36,355 bases of DNA. It comes from Balneolaceae bacterium (GTDB taxonomy: Bacteria; Bacteroidota; Rhodothermia; Balneolales; Balneolaceae). The stretch's first letter is position 1. Every line of letters begins with the position of its first letter. Positions 17,568 to 26,184 of this stretch are shown in pieces. A model generated the notes under the pieces. It was not told where the DNA came from. It saw nothing but the letters and a program-made list of their open reading frames with translations, and made no database searches. The stretch is taken from positions 1 to 36,355 of the forward strand of contig SLKI01000070.1 of NCBI GenBank assembly GCA_007134695.1, written 5' to 3'. The translations under genes and the position numbers were made by a program.

Positions 17568-19335
17568 TCGATATTTTTCGATATGGATTCTTCTCGGGGC
17601 GGCCTGTCTGGCCGTACTCACCCAAAATGCCGCTGCCCAGAACTTTTCAGTCGAGGCAAACCTGTCTGAAAATCAGGTTTTTATCGGAGAGCAGTTTACA
17701 CTCAGTATCGTGGTACATGGCACTACTTCACCGGATATTGAACGGCCCTTTCTGCCAGACCTCCATGGTGTACGCAATGTAACACCCAGTCCATCCCGCA
17801 GTCAAACCATTTCGATCGTAAACGGCCAAACCACCCGGACAACCTCCTATACCTACACATTAATTGCTCAAAGGGAAGGCCGGTTTCAAATTCCCTCGAT
17901 CAGAGTTACGGTCGATGGAGAAGAATACCTCACATCACCTGTCCAGCTCGAAGTTGTTAGCCGCCAGGCCGGAGATGGTGCATCCGGCCAAAACTACCCC
18001 GATATATTTGCCCGGATCGAACTGGATGAAGAAAAGCCGATTGTCGGCCAACAGCTGATTGCCAGCCTCGTTATCTATTTCAAGGAGGGTGTAGAAGTTT
18101 CCTCTTTTCAACCCAGAGCCGGCTGGAGGACCGACGGATTCTGGAAGGAACAGCTTGAAAACATCGAACAACCCAGAGCGGAATCGACCATCCTCGGGGG
18201 AACCCGTTATCGCAAGGCAACATTGTTGCGGTATGCACTCTTTCCTTCCCGAGCCGGTGAACTGACCCTTACACCCTTTGAACTTCATTTGAGTATACGC
18301 ACCTCCCCCAGAAGAAATGATCCTTTCGGTAGTGTTTTCGGGGCTCTCGGTACAAATCAGCGTAGAGTTACCATTCAGACCGACGAGATCACCCTGCCCG
18401 TTGAACGAATAGATGAGCCGGATGATGTAATGACAATCGGCGCGGTAGGCCAGTTTGAAATCCAGCGGGAAACCAATCTGCGGCAGGCCTATGCTGGAGA
18501 ATCGATAGAACTGAAGACGACCATCGAAGGCGAAGGGAATCTACCGCTCCTCGAACGGCCGAGATACCCGATTCCCGATCAATTCGAGCTCTATACTCCT
18601 CATGATCAATCTGATATCAGCCGCCGAGGCACAACCATCCATGGAAAACGAACCTTCACCGAACGATTTGCCGCAAGGACCCCCGGCACATTTACCATTC
18701 CGGAGCAATCTGTTGCCTGGTATGACCCTGCAACTCAACGCTTTCGCTATGAGAATCTACCGGAAATCACATTCGAAATCCTGCCGAATCCCGCTTCAGC
18801 CCTGGCTGATGCAGAAACGGACGGGGCTTTGCAGATGATAACCAGTACGGCAACCTGGCGATACGATTCGGAAAACTCACCGATATTTTTTGCTGCCTGG
18901 TGGTATTGGATATTTACCCTGCTGCCTCTGGCTGCTCTGATCTATGCATGGAAGCAGAAACGATTGTTGGACCGTCTCGAAATGGACCGGCAATTTGCCC
19001 GTTCACACCGAGCATGGGACCAGGTAGAAGAGCGGCTGATAAATGCCGAATCAGCAGCTGGAGATCAACCGAAGGGGGCCTATTCTTTGCTTCACAAAGC
19101 GATTACAGGATATATTTCCGACCGGCTGGCACTGCCCGAAGCCGGAATCTCGGATCACCATCTTTTAGTTCATCTTGAGGACAAAATTGGTAACAAGAAA
19201 CTTGCCGGCGAACTCCGGCTGATGCTCGACAAATGTGCCAACATCAGTTACGCTCCCTCCCAAAACCGGCAAGAGACGGAACAGGATATTGAGAAGACAA
19301 GAGATCTTCTGAGAAGGTTGAGAGATGCTTTATGA
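17551..19335 (+). CDS. batD: BatD family protein
   Basis: A 594-residue exported membrane protein. It has a signal peptide (about 1-29, ending NAAAQ), followed by repeated beta-rich extracytoplasmic domains. The first carries the BatD pattern SVEANLSENQVFIGEQFTLS; later QREGRFQIPSIRV and TFTERFAARTPGTFTIPEQ repeat that oxygen-tolerance theme. One transmembrane helix lies near residues 446-470 (FFAAWWYWIFTLLPLAALIY), with a cytoplasmic helical tail of about 120 residues. BatD proteins were linked to aerotolerance and envelope stress in Bacteroides and Leptospira; the molecular activity is unknown. It overlaps batC by 17 bases and batE by 4, which indicates tight translational coupling. Confidence 0.9.
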   Translation: MRKTGSRYFSIWILLGAACLAVLTQNAAAQNFSVEANLSENQVFIGEQFTLSIVVHGTTSPDIERPFLPDLHGVRNVTPSPSRSQTISIVNGQTTRTTSYTYTLIAQREGRFQIPSIRVTVDGEEYLTSPVQLEVVSRQAGDGASGQNYPDIFARIELDEEKPIVGQQLIASLVIYFKEGVEVSSFQPRAGWRTDGFWKEQLENIEQPRAESTILGGTRYRKATLLRYALFPSRAGELTLTPFELHLSIRTSPRRNDPFGSVFGALGTNQRRVTIQTDEITLPVERIDEPDDVMTIGAVGQFEIQRETNLRQAYAGESIELKTTIEGEGNLPLLERPRYPIPDQFELYTPHDQSDISRRGTTIHGKRTFTERFAARTPGTFTIPEQSVAWYDPATQRFRYENLPEITFEILPNPASALADAETDGALQMITSTATWRYDSENSPIFFAAWWYWIFTLLPLAALIYAWKQKRLLDRLEMDRQFARSHRAWDQVEERLINAESAAGDQPKGAYSLLHKAITGYISDRLALPEAGISDHHLLVHLEDKIGNKKLAGELRLMLDKCANISYAPSQNRQETEQDIEKTRDLLRRLRDAL

Positions 19336-20096
19336 TCACCATCAGAATCATTCCGGTCCTTTTTCTAATCATCTTGCTCCCTGCAATAACTGCCGGGCAA
19401 CAGACTCAATTTGAGACGGCGAATACCCTGATGGAGGATTATCAATTTACCGAAGCACTTGAGTACTACCGCTCAATCGAAGATCGGGGGTATCACTCCG
19501 GTGAACTCTTTTTTAATATGGGACTGGCATCCCTCTACCAGGACTCACTCGGCCTGGCCAAATCCTACTTCATGCAATCCTCCCGATACCGGGAAACTTC
19601 GGCTGAAGCCCGAAGCGCCCTGGACTATCTTGAAAGTCGGTTCGAACAACGCTCTGCCGTTTTGCCGCAACTCCCCTGGGAGCGATTTTTCAACTGGATC
19701 GACACACGGTTCGGTACAGGCCTGATGGGGGCACTCTCTTTGCTGTTTTTGAACACCGGCATCGCTTTGCTGATTGCAGGGTGGTTCTATACAGAACGAG
19801 CTTTCTGGCTGAAAATCGGATCTCGCGTTCTGTTGGCATCGGCCCTCCTTTTCTTTCTGGTCACTCTCTACCTGAGTTGGAACAACCACCGATATTCCGA
19901 TGCGGTCACGATCGATGCAAGAGCCCATCTGTATGAACAGCCGCAAGTCTCTGCAACGCCGAGCGGAACCGCCTATGAAGGGTTCGCCATGCGGGTCAAC
20001 AACCCGAAAAGTGCGGATGCGTCCGGATGGCTTTATGTAAGACTGGAAAACGGTAGATACGGCTGGATTGAAGCGAACCGGGTTCGCACCTTTTGA
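19332..20096 (+). CDS. batE: BatE-like TPR and SH3-domain protein
   Basis: A 254-residue membrane protein. It has a signal peptide (MITIRIIPVLFLIILLPAIT), one or two TPR-like helices (TANTLMEDYQFTEALEYYRS, ELFFNMGLASLYQDSLGLA), two membrane helices (about 130-152 and 163-182), and a C-terminal SH3-like domain (about 193-254) with the ending GRYGWIEANRVRTF. This domain order is that of BatE, the last gene of the Bat operon. The ATG overlaps the batD stop (ATGA), and the gene is followed by 94 bases before the dipeptidase. Its role, by family, is envelope or oxidative stress tolerance, presumably as a scaffold for the other Bat proteins. Confidence 0.85.
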   Translation: MITIRIIPVLFLIILLPAITAGQQTQFETANTLMEDYQFTEALEYYRSIEDRGYHSGELFFNMGLASLYQDSLGLAKSYFMQSSRYRETSAEARSALDYLESRFEQRSAVLPQLPWERFFNWIDTRFGTGLMGALSLLFLNTGIALLIAGWFYTERAFWLKIGSRVLLASALLFFLVTLYLSWNNHRYSDAVTIDARAHLYEQPQVSATPSGTAYEGFAMRVNNPKSADASGWLYVRLENGRYGWIEANRVRTF

Positions 20097-20190
20097 CACA
20101 GCCACAAAGAATTTCCCCGTTTGAACCCTTATCTTCCCCTCCGTCATTCAAATTACTACAACACCTGCAACCCGATTCAAAACAATTCCC

Positions 20191-21573
20191 ATGTCCTCTA
20201 TATCCCCTATTCAGACCTATATTGATGAACAGATCGAATCATTTCAGGAACAGCTTTTCGACCTGTTGAGAATTCCGAGCATCAGTACCGATTCCAGTCA
20301 TAAGGAGGATGTAATGCGCGCCGCAAAATTTCTGGAAGAGGAGCTGGAGCGAATCGGGCTGGAGAGAGTAGAACTTTATAAAACCCCGCGGCATCCGATC
20401 GTCTATGCAGAACGGTGCCCGCACGAAAACCGGCCGACGATTTTGATCTACGGCCACTATGACGTTCAGCCGCCCGACCCTCTCAATCTGTGGGATTCAC
20501 CCCCATTTGAACCGACCATCCGGAACCATCGCGTCTATGCCCGGGGTGCAAGTGACGACAAAGGACAGTCATTTACCCACCTGAAAGCGATTGAAGCCTA
20601 TCTGCAGACCGGCACGGAACTACCTGTCAACGTTAAAATTCTGCTTGAAGGCGAGGAGGAGATCGGTTCACCAAATCTGGTTCCGTTCATCAAGGAACAC
20701 CGCGAGATGCTTGAGTGCGACATGGTCGTCATCTCCGACACAGCGATGTTCGGCAAGAATCAGCCCTCTCTGACGTACGGACTGCGGGGGCTGGCCTATA
20801 TGGAGGTAGAAGTGACCGGGCCAAATCGGGATCTCCATTCCGGAGTCTATGGAGGAACCGTTCAGAACCCTGCCAATGCGATCTCCAAAATCATCGCCGA
20901 GCTGATCGACGATAACGGGGTGATCACGGTCGACGGTTTCTACGATAAAGTGAAACCGCTCACGGAAAAAGAGCGTGAAGAGTATAGCAAACTGCCCTTC
21001 GATGAAGAGGAGTACAAAGCCAAACTCGGGATTGTAAAAACTCATGGAGAAAAAGGTTATTCTACACTGGAAAGAGCCTCCGCCCGTCCAACTCTCGATG
21101 TAAACGGCCTCTGGAGCGGGTATCAAGGTGAAGGAGCCAAAACCGTTCTGCCCGCCAGTGCCGGTGCGAAAATCAGCATGCGGCTCGTTCCTGATCAGGA
21201 TCCCGAGGAGATCGCCGAACTGTTTACGCGTTACATACGCAAGATTGCACCCGAATCCGTAAACGTGGAGATCCAAAAACACCATGGCGGCCGTCCCGTC
21301 CTGGTTGACATCGATTTTTACGGAATCCAGGCGGCGGCAAAAGCATTTGAAAAGGTCTATGACACCGAAGTGCTGTTTAGCCGTGAAGGCGGCTCCATCC
21401 CGATCGTCTCCGATTTCCAGGAAGTTCTCGGTGTCCCCTCCATTTTGATGGGCCTTGGGCTCAAGGAGGATGCCCTCCACTCACCGAATGAAAGTTTTTC
21501 TCTGGAAGATTTCCATCGCGGAATTAAAACTTCGGCCGAATTCCTCCAGCTGCTGCCCGCATACGCCGGATAG
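20191..21573 (+). CDS. M20-family metallo-dipeptidase
   Basis: Zinc peptidase of family M20 (DUG1/carnosinase-like group), 460 residues, no signal peptide, so cytoplasmic. Metal ligands are visible: ILIYGHYDVQPPDP (His89), ARGASDDKGQ (bridging Asp), EGEEEIGSPN (catalytic Glu and metal Glu), VVISDTAMF (Asp), and the late His in EDALHSPNESF. The middle (about 200-370) is the lid or dimerisation domain with the motif VTGPNRDLHSGVYGG. The expected role is hydrolysis of dipeptides or similar small amides to recycle amino acids. It stands 94 bases after batE on the same strand and could be read through; a 15-bp tandem repeat follows its stop. Confidence 0.95.
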   Translation: MSSISPIQTYIDEQIESFQEQLFDLLRIPSISTDSSHKEDVMRAAKFLEEELERIGLERVELYKTPRHPIVYAERCPHENRPTILIYGHYDVQPPDPLNLWDSPPFEPTIRNHRVYARGASDDKGQSFTHLKAIEAYLQTGTELPVNVKILLEGEEEIGSPNLVPFIKEHREMLECDMVVISDTAMFGKNQPSLTYGLRGLAYMEVEVTGPNRDLHSGVYGGTVQNPANAISKIIAELIDDNGVITVDGFYDKVKPLTEKEREEYSKLPFDEEEYKAKLGIVKTHGEKGYSTLERASARPTLDVNGLWSGYQGEGAKTVLPASAGAKISMRLVPDQDPEEIAELFTRYIRKIAPESVNVEIQKHHGGRPVLVDIDFYGIQAAAKAFEKVYDTEVLFSREGGSIPIVSDFQEVLGVPSILMGLGLKEDALHSPNESFSLEDFHRGIKTSAEFLQLLPAYAG

Positions 21574-21581
21574 TTTTGACC

Positions 21582-21641
21582 CTGAGTCGGGGCAACCTGA
21601 GCTGGATCAACTTGAATAGTGGCAACCTGAGTCGGGGCAAC
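21582..21641. repeat. 15-bp tandem repeat, four copies
   Basis: Four adjacent 15-bp units: CTGAGTCGGGGCAAC (21582), CTGAGCTGGATCAAC, TTGAATAGTGGCAAC, CTGAGTCGGGGCAAC (21627). First and fourth are identical. It begins 8 bases after the dipeptidase stop. Not a CRISPR: there are no spacers. Its sequence resembles, on the other strand, the 16-bp units at 27988-28100. Confidence 0.8.
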
Positions 21642-21737
21642 CATACAGCACCGGGATCCATTGGGTCCGGGCAATCCCGAGCCAACCATTTGAGATTAAA
21701 GACTGAGAGAAGCCCCGAAAACAGAAGGAGATCGATT

Positions 21738-22052
21738 TCAGGAGGAGAACGATTTCAGGATCGAGCACTTGACTACCTGCCTCAACAGCAGACCGGTATT
21801 GGCGAGAATGGCTGCCACCAGGTACGCGGCCAGATGGAGATAGGACCCTTCAAGTGCATCCCAATAGAGAACCGCCAGTGCCAGTGCAGCTGCCCATAAA
21901 CCGATCGAGTAGAAAACAAGTAAAAGCCGCGACAACTTTGGCAGAATCGAGGCAGGCAAACTGCCGGCATCTTGCCATTCGGAGTGTTGGTGAAAGAAAA
22001 AGAGAACTCCGAAACCGATTAACAGATAGATGAAAACCTGATCAGGTAGCAC
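21738..22052 (-). CDS. Small membrane protein, unknown function
   Basis: A 104-residue hydrophobic protein with three predicted membrane segments (about 5-21, 40-62, 71-90): VFIYLLIGFGVLFFF, LLLVFYSIGLWAAALALAVL, LHLAAYLVAAILANTGLLL. The only available start is a GTG at 22052 (an in-frame TGA lies just upstream), without a clear ribosome site. It follows panD by 101 bases on the same strand. The overlapping plus-strand frame is hydrophilic and Arg/Ser-rich, as shadows usually are, so the minus frame is preferred. No family recognised. Confidence 0.5.
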   Translation of the reverse strand: MLPDQVFIYLLIGFGVLFFFHQHSEWQDAGSLPASILPKLSRLLLVFYSIGLWAAALALAVLYWDALEGSYLHLAAYLVAAILANTGLLLRQVVKCSILKSFSS

Positions 22053-22153
22053 TTGATTTAAAATTCATCTGTTTGGCGTCGAATTGAAAATTTGAAACAA
22101 TCGACCCGTTGCATTGAATCATGTTTAAACTTGTTTCCGATTACAACAGAAGT

Positions 22154-22564
22154 TTATGACTCCGGATGCCCGGTCGAAAGATCATACTTCTGGTTCGGAA
22201 TCGCTTCGTTCAGCACATCTTTGGGCTCATTGTTTTCGTCAACGATTACAACACACGGGGTGTGCTTTTCCACTTCCTCCGGTGTCAATTCGGCATAAGC
22301 GATCACGATAATTCGGTCATCAACCTGAGTCAGACGGGCGGCCGCACCATTCAGGCAGCAGACCCGGCTTCCCCTTTCACCCGGTATTGTATAGGTCTCT
22401 AGCCGCGAACCGTTGGTAATGTTAACGACCTGAACCTTCTCATAGGGAAGAATACCCGCTTTGTCCAGCAGATCTTCATCAATAGTGATGCTCCCCTCAT
22501 ACATGAGGTTTGCTTCGGTTACCCTCATCTGATGCAGCTTCGACTTGAATAAGGTCAGCCTCAT
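22154..22564 (-). CDS. panD: Aspartate 1-decarboxylase proenzyme
   Basis: Makes beta-alanine from L-aspartate for pantothenate and CoA synthesis. The 136-residue proenzyme shows the autocleavage site in [10 protein letters not shown]: the chain is cut between Gly24 and Ser25, and Ser25 becomes the pyruvoyl cofactor. Other family marks are [20 protein letters not shown] at the start and [20 protein letters not shown] (active-site region). It starts 18 bases after the panC stop, so the two form an operon supplying both substrates of the pantothenate step. panB is not in the window. Confidence 0.97.
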   Translation of the reverse strand: MRLTLFKSKLHQMRVTEANLMYEGSITIDEDLLDKAGILPYEKVQVVNITNGSRLETYTIPGERGSRVCCLNGAAARLTQVDDRIIVIAYAELTPEEVEKHTPCVVIVDENNEPKDVLNEAIPNQKYDLSTGHPES

Positions 22565-22582
22565 CGCTAAAAGAATCTTGTT

Positions 22583-23431
22583 TCAGTTATCAATCAAAAT
22601 GTTGTCAATCAGCCGCGTTTCACCCAGATAAACGGCTCCGGCCAGAATATATTCGCGGCCTCCCTCCAATTTTTTGACCGGTTTCAAATCCTTAAAGGAA
22701 AACAAGTCAAGATAATCAATTTCAAAACCTTTTGCTTCCAGCTCACTTTTTTGATGTTCGATCAGGAGTCCCGGTTCACTAACTCCGCCCCGGATCTGTT
22801 TTTCCAGATATTTAAGTGACCGGTAGAGAGATGGAGCCAGTAGCCGCTCCTCATCACTCAGATAACTGTTGCGGCTGCTCAGTGCCAGACCGTCATTAGC
22901 CCGGATAATCTCTCCCTTGAGAATCTTCACATCATGGTTGAACTCCTCTGCCATTCGGCTGACGATTCGATATTGCTGGATATCTTTCTGCCCGAAAACC
23001 GCAATATCCGGATTTACAATATTGAACAGTTTATTCACTACCAGAAGAACTCCTTCAAAAAAACCGGGGCGGCTTGCTCCGCACATATGGTCACCGAGAC
23101 CTTTTACCCGGATCTCCAGAAAATCCTCGTCCGGATAGATCTCCGCAACCGACGGAATAAAAACCGCATCGACCCGATTCTCTTTGCAAGCTTCCAGATC
23201 GGCCTCTCTTTTTCGGGGATAAGAGTCATAATCTTCATCTGGAGAAAACTGTTCGGGATTAACAAAAATGGAAACAACGACCCGATCCGCACGCTTGTGT
23301 GCCAATTCGATCAGTGACAGATGCCCTTCGTGCAAAGCACCCATCGTCGGCACAAATCCGACTTTCAGTTTCTGCCGTTTCCACTCCTTTACCTGCTCAC
23401 GCAGGTCGTCAATCGACTCGGTTACCAGCAT
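22583..23431 (-). CDS. panC: Pantothenate synthetase
   Basis: Joins pantoate and beta-alanine using ATP to make pantothenate. The 282-residue product has the nucleotidyltransferase motif VGFVPTMGALHEGHLSLIE, the motif FVNPEQFSPDEDYDSYPR, DHMCGASRPGFFEGVLLVV, VFGQKDIQQYRIV and ALSSRNSYLS, all expected for PanC. I use the ATG at 23431 because the product then starts where homologues do; a GTG at 23470 would add 13 residues. It lies 97 bases after the E2 gene and 18 bases before panD. Confidence 0.96.
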   Translation of the reverse strand: MLVTESIDDLREQVKEWKRQKLKVGFVPTMGALHEGHLSLIELAHKRADRVVVSIFVNPEQFSPDEDYDSYPRKREADLEACKENRVDAVFIPSVAEIYPDEDFLEIRVKGLGDHMCGASRPGFFEGVLLVVNKLFNIVNPDIAVFGQKDIQQYRIVSRMAEEFNHDVKILKGEIIRANDGLALSSRNSYLSDEERLLAPSLYRSLKYLEKQIRGGVSEPGLLIEHQKSELEAKGFEIDYLDLFSFKDLKPVKKLEGGREYILAGAVYLGETRLIDNILIDN

Positions 23432-23528
23432 ATTCCAGTTTTTAAACGCACCGGACCCGTAACACCTCACTCCCAGATTTTTGTACCGACCGGCTCCGGT
23501 GTTGACCGGTCACTCTGGACTGATGGCC

Positions 23529-25400
23529 TCAGATTGGACGTTTGAGGTCAAAATCTTCGAGCAGCTCTTTTACCCGGCTCAGGAAAGTCCCGCCATGTGC
23601 GCCGTCAATAATCCGATGATCATAGCTCATGGAGAGGTACATCCGATGCCGGATCGCTATTACGTCGCCGGATTCAGTCTCTATGACAACCGGCCGTTTT
23701 TCGATTACACCGGTTCCCATAATCGCAACCTGGGGCTGATTGATGATCGGAGTTCCCATCAGATTTCCGACACTGCCGTAATTGGTTAAAGTGATGGTGC
23801 CGCCAACCAGGTCATCGGGCTTCAGATCCTTGTTGCGGGCCTTGACGGCCAGATCGCTGACCGCCTTGGCCAATCCGACCAGATTCATCTCCTGCGCTTG
23901 TTTGATCACCGGCACAATCAGTCCGCCCGTGCCGCCCTCACCGAGAGCAACAGCCAGGCCAAAATTGATATCCTTTTTAACATGGATCTCATCGCCTTCA
24001 ACTGAACTGTTGATCAGCGGAAACTCCTGCATTGCTTTGATGATCGCCTCGATGAAAATCGGGGTAAAGGTCAGCTTTACGCCCGCTTTCTCCTGAAAAC
24101 TCTTCTTGCTTGCTTCCCGCCAGCGAACCAGATCGGTTACGTCAACATCGGCAAATGTTGTGACGTGGGCCGAGGTCTGCTTCGACCGAACCATATGGTC
24201 GGCAATCATCTTGCGCATTCGATCCATTTTGATGATCTCGACATTCTGATCAGGCCGCTGTACATCGAGTTCTCCGGCGGAGATCTTCTCCCGATCTCTT
24301 CCAGCCACCGTCTTCTGTGCCGCAGGACGTTCCGGCTCTTTTTCGGGAGAGGGTTTTGCCGATGCAGGAGATGCGGCAATATCTCCCACTTTCCTCTTCT
24401 CGACATAGCTTAAAATGTCTTCCTTCGAGACCCGGTCGCCTTTGCCGCTGCCCTCGATATTCTCTAGCTCTTCCTGGCTGATCCCTTCCTCTTTTGCAAT
24501 CGACCGAACAAGCGGTGAATAGAATCGGCCGTCGCTTCCAATACGTTGCGGTTCAGTCGTTCCTGCATGGACCGGTTCTGCGGCCGGCGCACCGTTCGTC
24601 GAGGGAGCTTCTTTTTTCTCCGGCTGTTCACCTTTTTCGGTTGTTGCTGGTGCAGAATCGGCAGCCTTCGTTTCCGTTTCGGGTTTTGAGGCTCCCGCGG
24701 CAGCGGCTCCGCCCGCCTTTCGGATCACGGCAATGGCCTGGCCAACCTCCACCGTCTGGCCGGCTTCTACCAGAATTTCGTCCAGGATACCCGCTTCGGG
24801 AGAGGGGACCTCTGTATCCACTTTGTCTGTCGCGATTTCAAGCAATGTTTCGTCCACTTCCACTTCATCGCCTACGCTTTTGGCCCATTCGATCACCGTT
24901 CCTTCCATCACCGACTCACCCATCTGAGGCATCACCACCTCAACACGCTCACCACCGGAGCCGCCCGCTCCGGAAGTATCTGCCGTGCCGTCATCTCCAT
25001 CAGACGAAGCCTGAGACGGTTCCGGGCTGCTCTTCGGCTCTTCCTGTAGAGGGGCTGCTTCCGGCTGCTCCTCTGCAGCTTCCGGTTCAGATGACGGCTC
25101 CTCCTTCTCCTGAGCCTCTTTTGCGGCCCCACCGCCTCCAGAAAGATCTGCTGCATCCGCGTCGGTCTCGATCACAGCGATAGGTTTTCCCACTTCGACG
25201 GTATCTCCCTCATCAACAAGAACTTCTACCAGAATACCGCTTTCCGGCGACGGTACTTCGGTATCGACCTTGTCCGTAGCGATCTCGAGGAGCGTATCGT
25301 CTACTTCAACCTTATCTCCGATTTTTTTCGACCACTCGATCACTGTTCCTTCCATGACCGATTCGCCCATCTGGGGCATCACAACTTCTACTTTAGCCAT
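23529..25400 (-). CDS. 2-oxo acid dehydrogenase E2 (dihydrolipoamide acyltransferase), two lipoyl domains
   Basis: Core acyltransferase of a pyruvate, 2-oxoglutarate or branched-chain dehydrogenase complex; which one cannot be decided from this gene alone. The 623 residues hold lipoyl domain 1 (about 1-77, lipoyl Lys44 in TDKVDTEVPSP), an acidic Ser/Glu/Pro linker, lipoyl domain 2 (about 152-226, Lys193), a second linker, the peripheral subunit-binding domain (about 300-345, FYSPLVRSIAKEEGISQEEL), and the catalytic domain ending MSYDHRIIDGAHGG (His595, Asp599). The two lipoyl domains are about 82% identical. No E1 or E3 gene is adjacent. Upstream lies TAATCTTTG about 47 bases before the ATG, a possible promoter element. 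Confidence 0.94.
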   Translation of the reverse strand: MAKVEVVMPQMGESVMEGTVIEWSKKIGDKVEVDDTLLEIATDKVDTEVPSPESGILVEVLVDEGDTVEVGKPIAVIETDADAADLSGGGGAAKEAQEKEEPSSEPEAAEEQPEAAPLQEEPKSSPEPSQASSDGDDGTADTSGAGGSGGERVEVVMPQMGESVMEGTVIEWAKSVGDEVEVDETLLEIATDKVDTEVPSPEAGILDEILVEAGQTVEVGQAIAVIRKAGGAAAAGASKPETETKAADSAPATTEKGEQPEKKEAPSTNGAPAAEPVHAGTTEPQRIGSDGRFYSPLVRSIAKEEGISQEELENIEGSGKGDRVSKEDILSYVEKRKVGDIAASPASAKPSPEKEPERPAAQKTVAGRDREKISAGELDVQRPDQNVEIIKMDRMRKMIADHMVRSKQTSAHVTTFADVDVTDLVRWREASKKSFQEKAGVKLTFTPIFIEAIIKAMQEFPLINSSVEGDEIHVKKDINFGLAVALGEGGTGGLIVPVIKQAQEMNLVGLAKAVSDLAVKARNKDLKPDDLVGGTITLTNYGSVGNLMGTPIINQPQVAIMGTGVIEKRPVVIETESGDVIAIRHRMYLSMSYDHRIIDGAHGGTFLSRVKELLEDFDLKRPI

Positions 25401-25652
25401 TTTCTATCCGGATGCTTTGATTTAAAAAGAGCCTGTGATTTTCTTACAAAGATTACTTAGAATCTGTTGATAAAAAAAAGGCTGATGGAAGCGATTTTCC
25501 ACCTGTTCTACCTTTTATCACGATTGAAGATAAAAAATTAAAATTTTAATAACTGATGTGAATCGGTATCATCAATTTGGATTTTCAATCCTGGCCCAAC
25601 ACCTATATTTCGATCTGTGTATGCAGATTCTCGATACAGGCCCAATTTCCCG

Positions 25653-26057
25653 ATGATTGATCCCAAGACCTGGACATTGAGTATGAGAACTACTGCCGCC
25701 GCTCTTCTGCTACTGTTTGCCGGATGGATCACCCTGCACCTGCTGCCCTGGTGGGGGTCGCTGATTCCCGCCCTGATTGTCGGACTCTGGCTATTGGACC
25801 GGCACTGGCAAGCATTTCTGGTCGGATTCTCCGCTACAGGAGCAGCCTGGTTATCGCAGGCGTTATATATCCACATCGCCAACGAAGGGCTGCTTACATC
25901 CCGAATAGCCGATCTATTGCTGATCGGCTCTCCATGGGCCATCCTTTTCACCACCTTTCTCATCGGCGCCCTTCTCGGAGGAATTGGAACCTGGACCGGC
26001 GCAGCACTTGGAGCCGTATGGCGACAGTCAGGTCAAGTTTCATCTATTAAGACCTGA
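25653..26057 (+). CDS. Small four-helix membrane protein, unknown function
   Basis: A 134-residue hydrophobic protein from the ATG at 25653 (a GTG at 25617 and an ATG at 25683 are alternatives). Membrane segments are near residues 11-27, 33-47, 52-70 and 82-115 (TTAAALLLLFAGWITLHLL; LIPALIVGLWLL; FLVGFSATGAAWL; PWAILFTTFLIGALLGGIG). It diverges from the E2 gene and precedes the AbgT-family transporter by 127 bases. No known family is recognised. Its low complexity and hydrophobicity support a real membrane protein over the minus-strand overlap. Confidence 0.6.
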   Translation: MIDPKTWTLSMRTTAAALLLLFAGWITLHLLPWWGSLIPALIVGLWLLDRHWQAFLVGFSATGAAWLSQALYIHIANEGLLTSRIADLLLIGSPWAILFTTFLIGALLGGIGTWTGAALGAVWRQSGQVSSIKT

Positions 26058-26184
26058 AGCCGTTGACATTTTACAAACTGCCCGACACCCGATCCGGTTT
26101 TACTTTAAAATGGATCGCTCAATCCGTAACATTCCCGCTTTCTAAAATGTGTTATGATGAAATTGAACTCATTGATTGCCAGCC

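Noticed and set aside
23480-23520. Inverted repeat GACCGG...CCGGTC between the E2 gene and panC considered as a terminator
   Set aside because: Only 6 bp with no T-tract on the minus strand; too weak to call.
23529-25400. Near-identical lipoyl domains considered as an assembly duplication
   Set aside because: The copies differ at about 13 of 74 residues and at many synonymous sites, and two lipoyl domains are common in E2 proteins.
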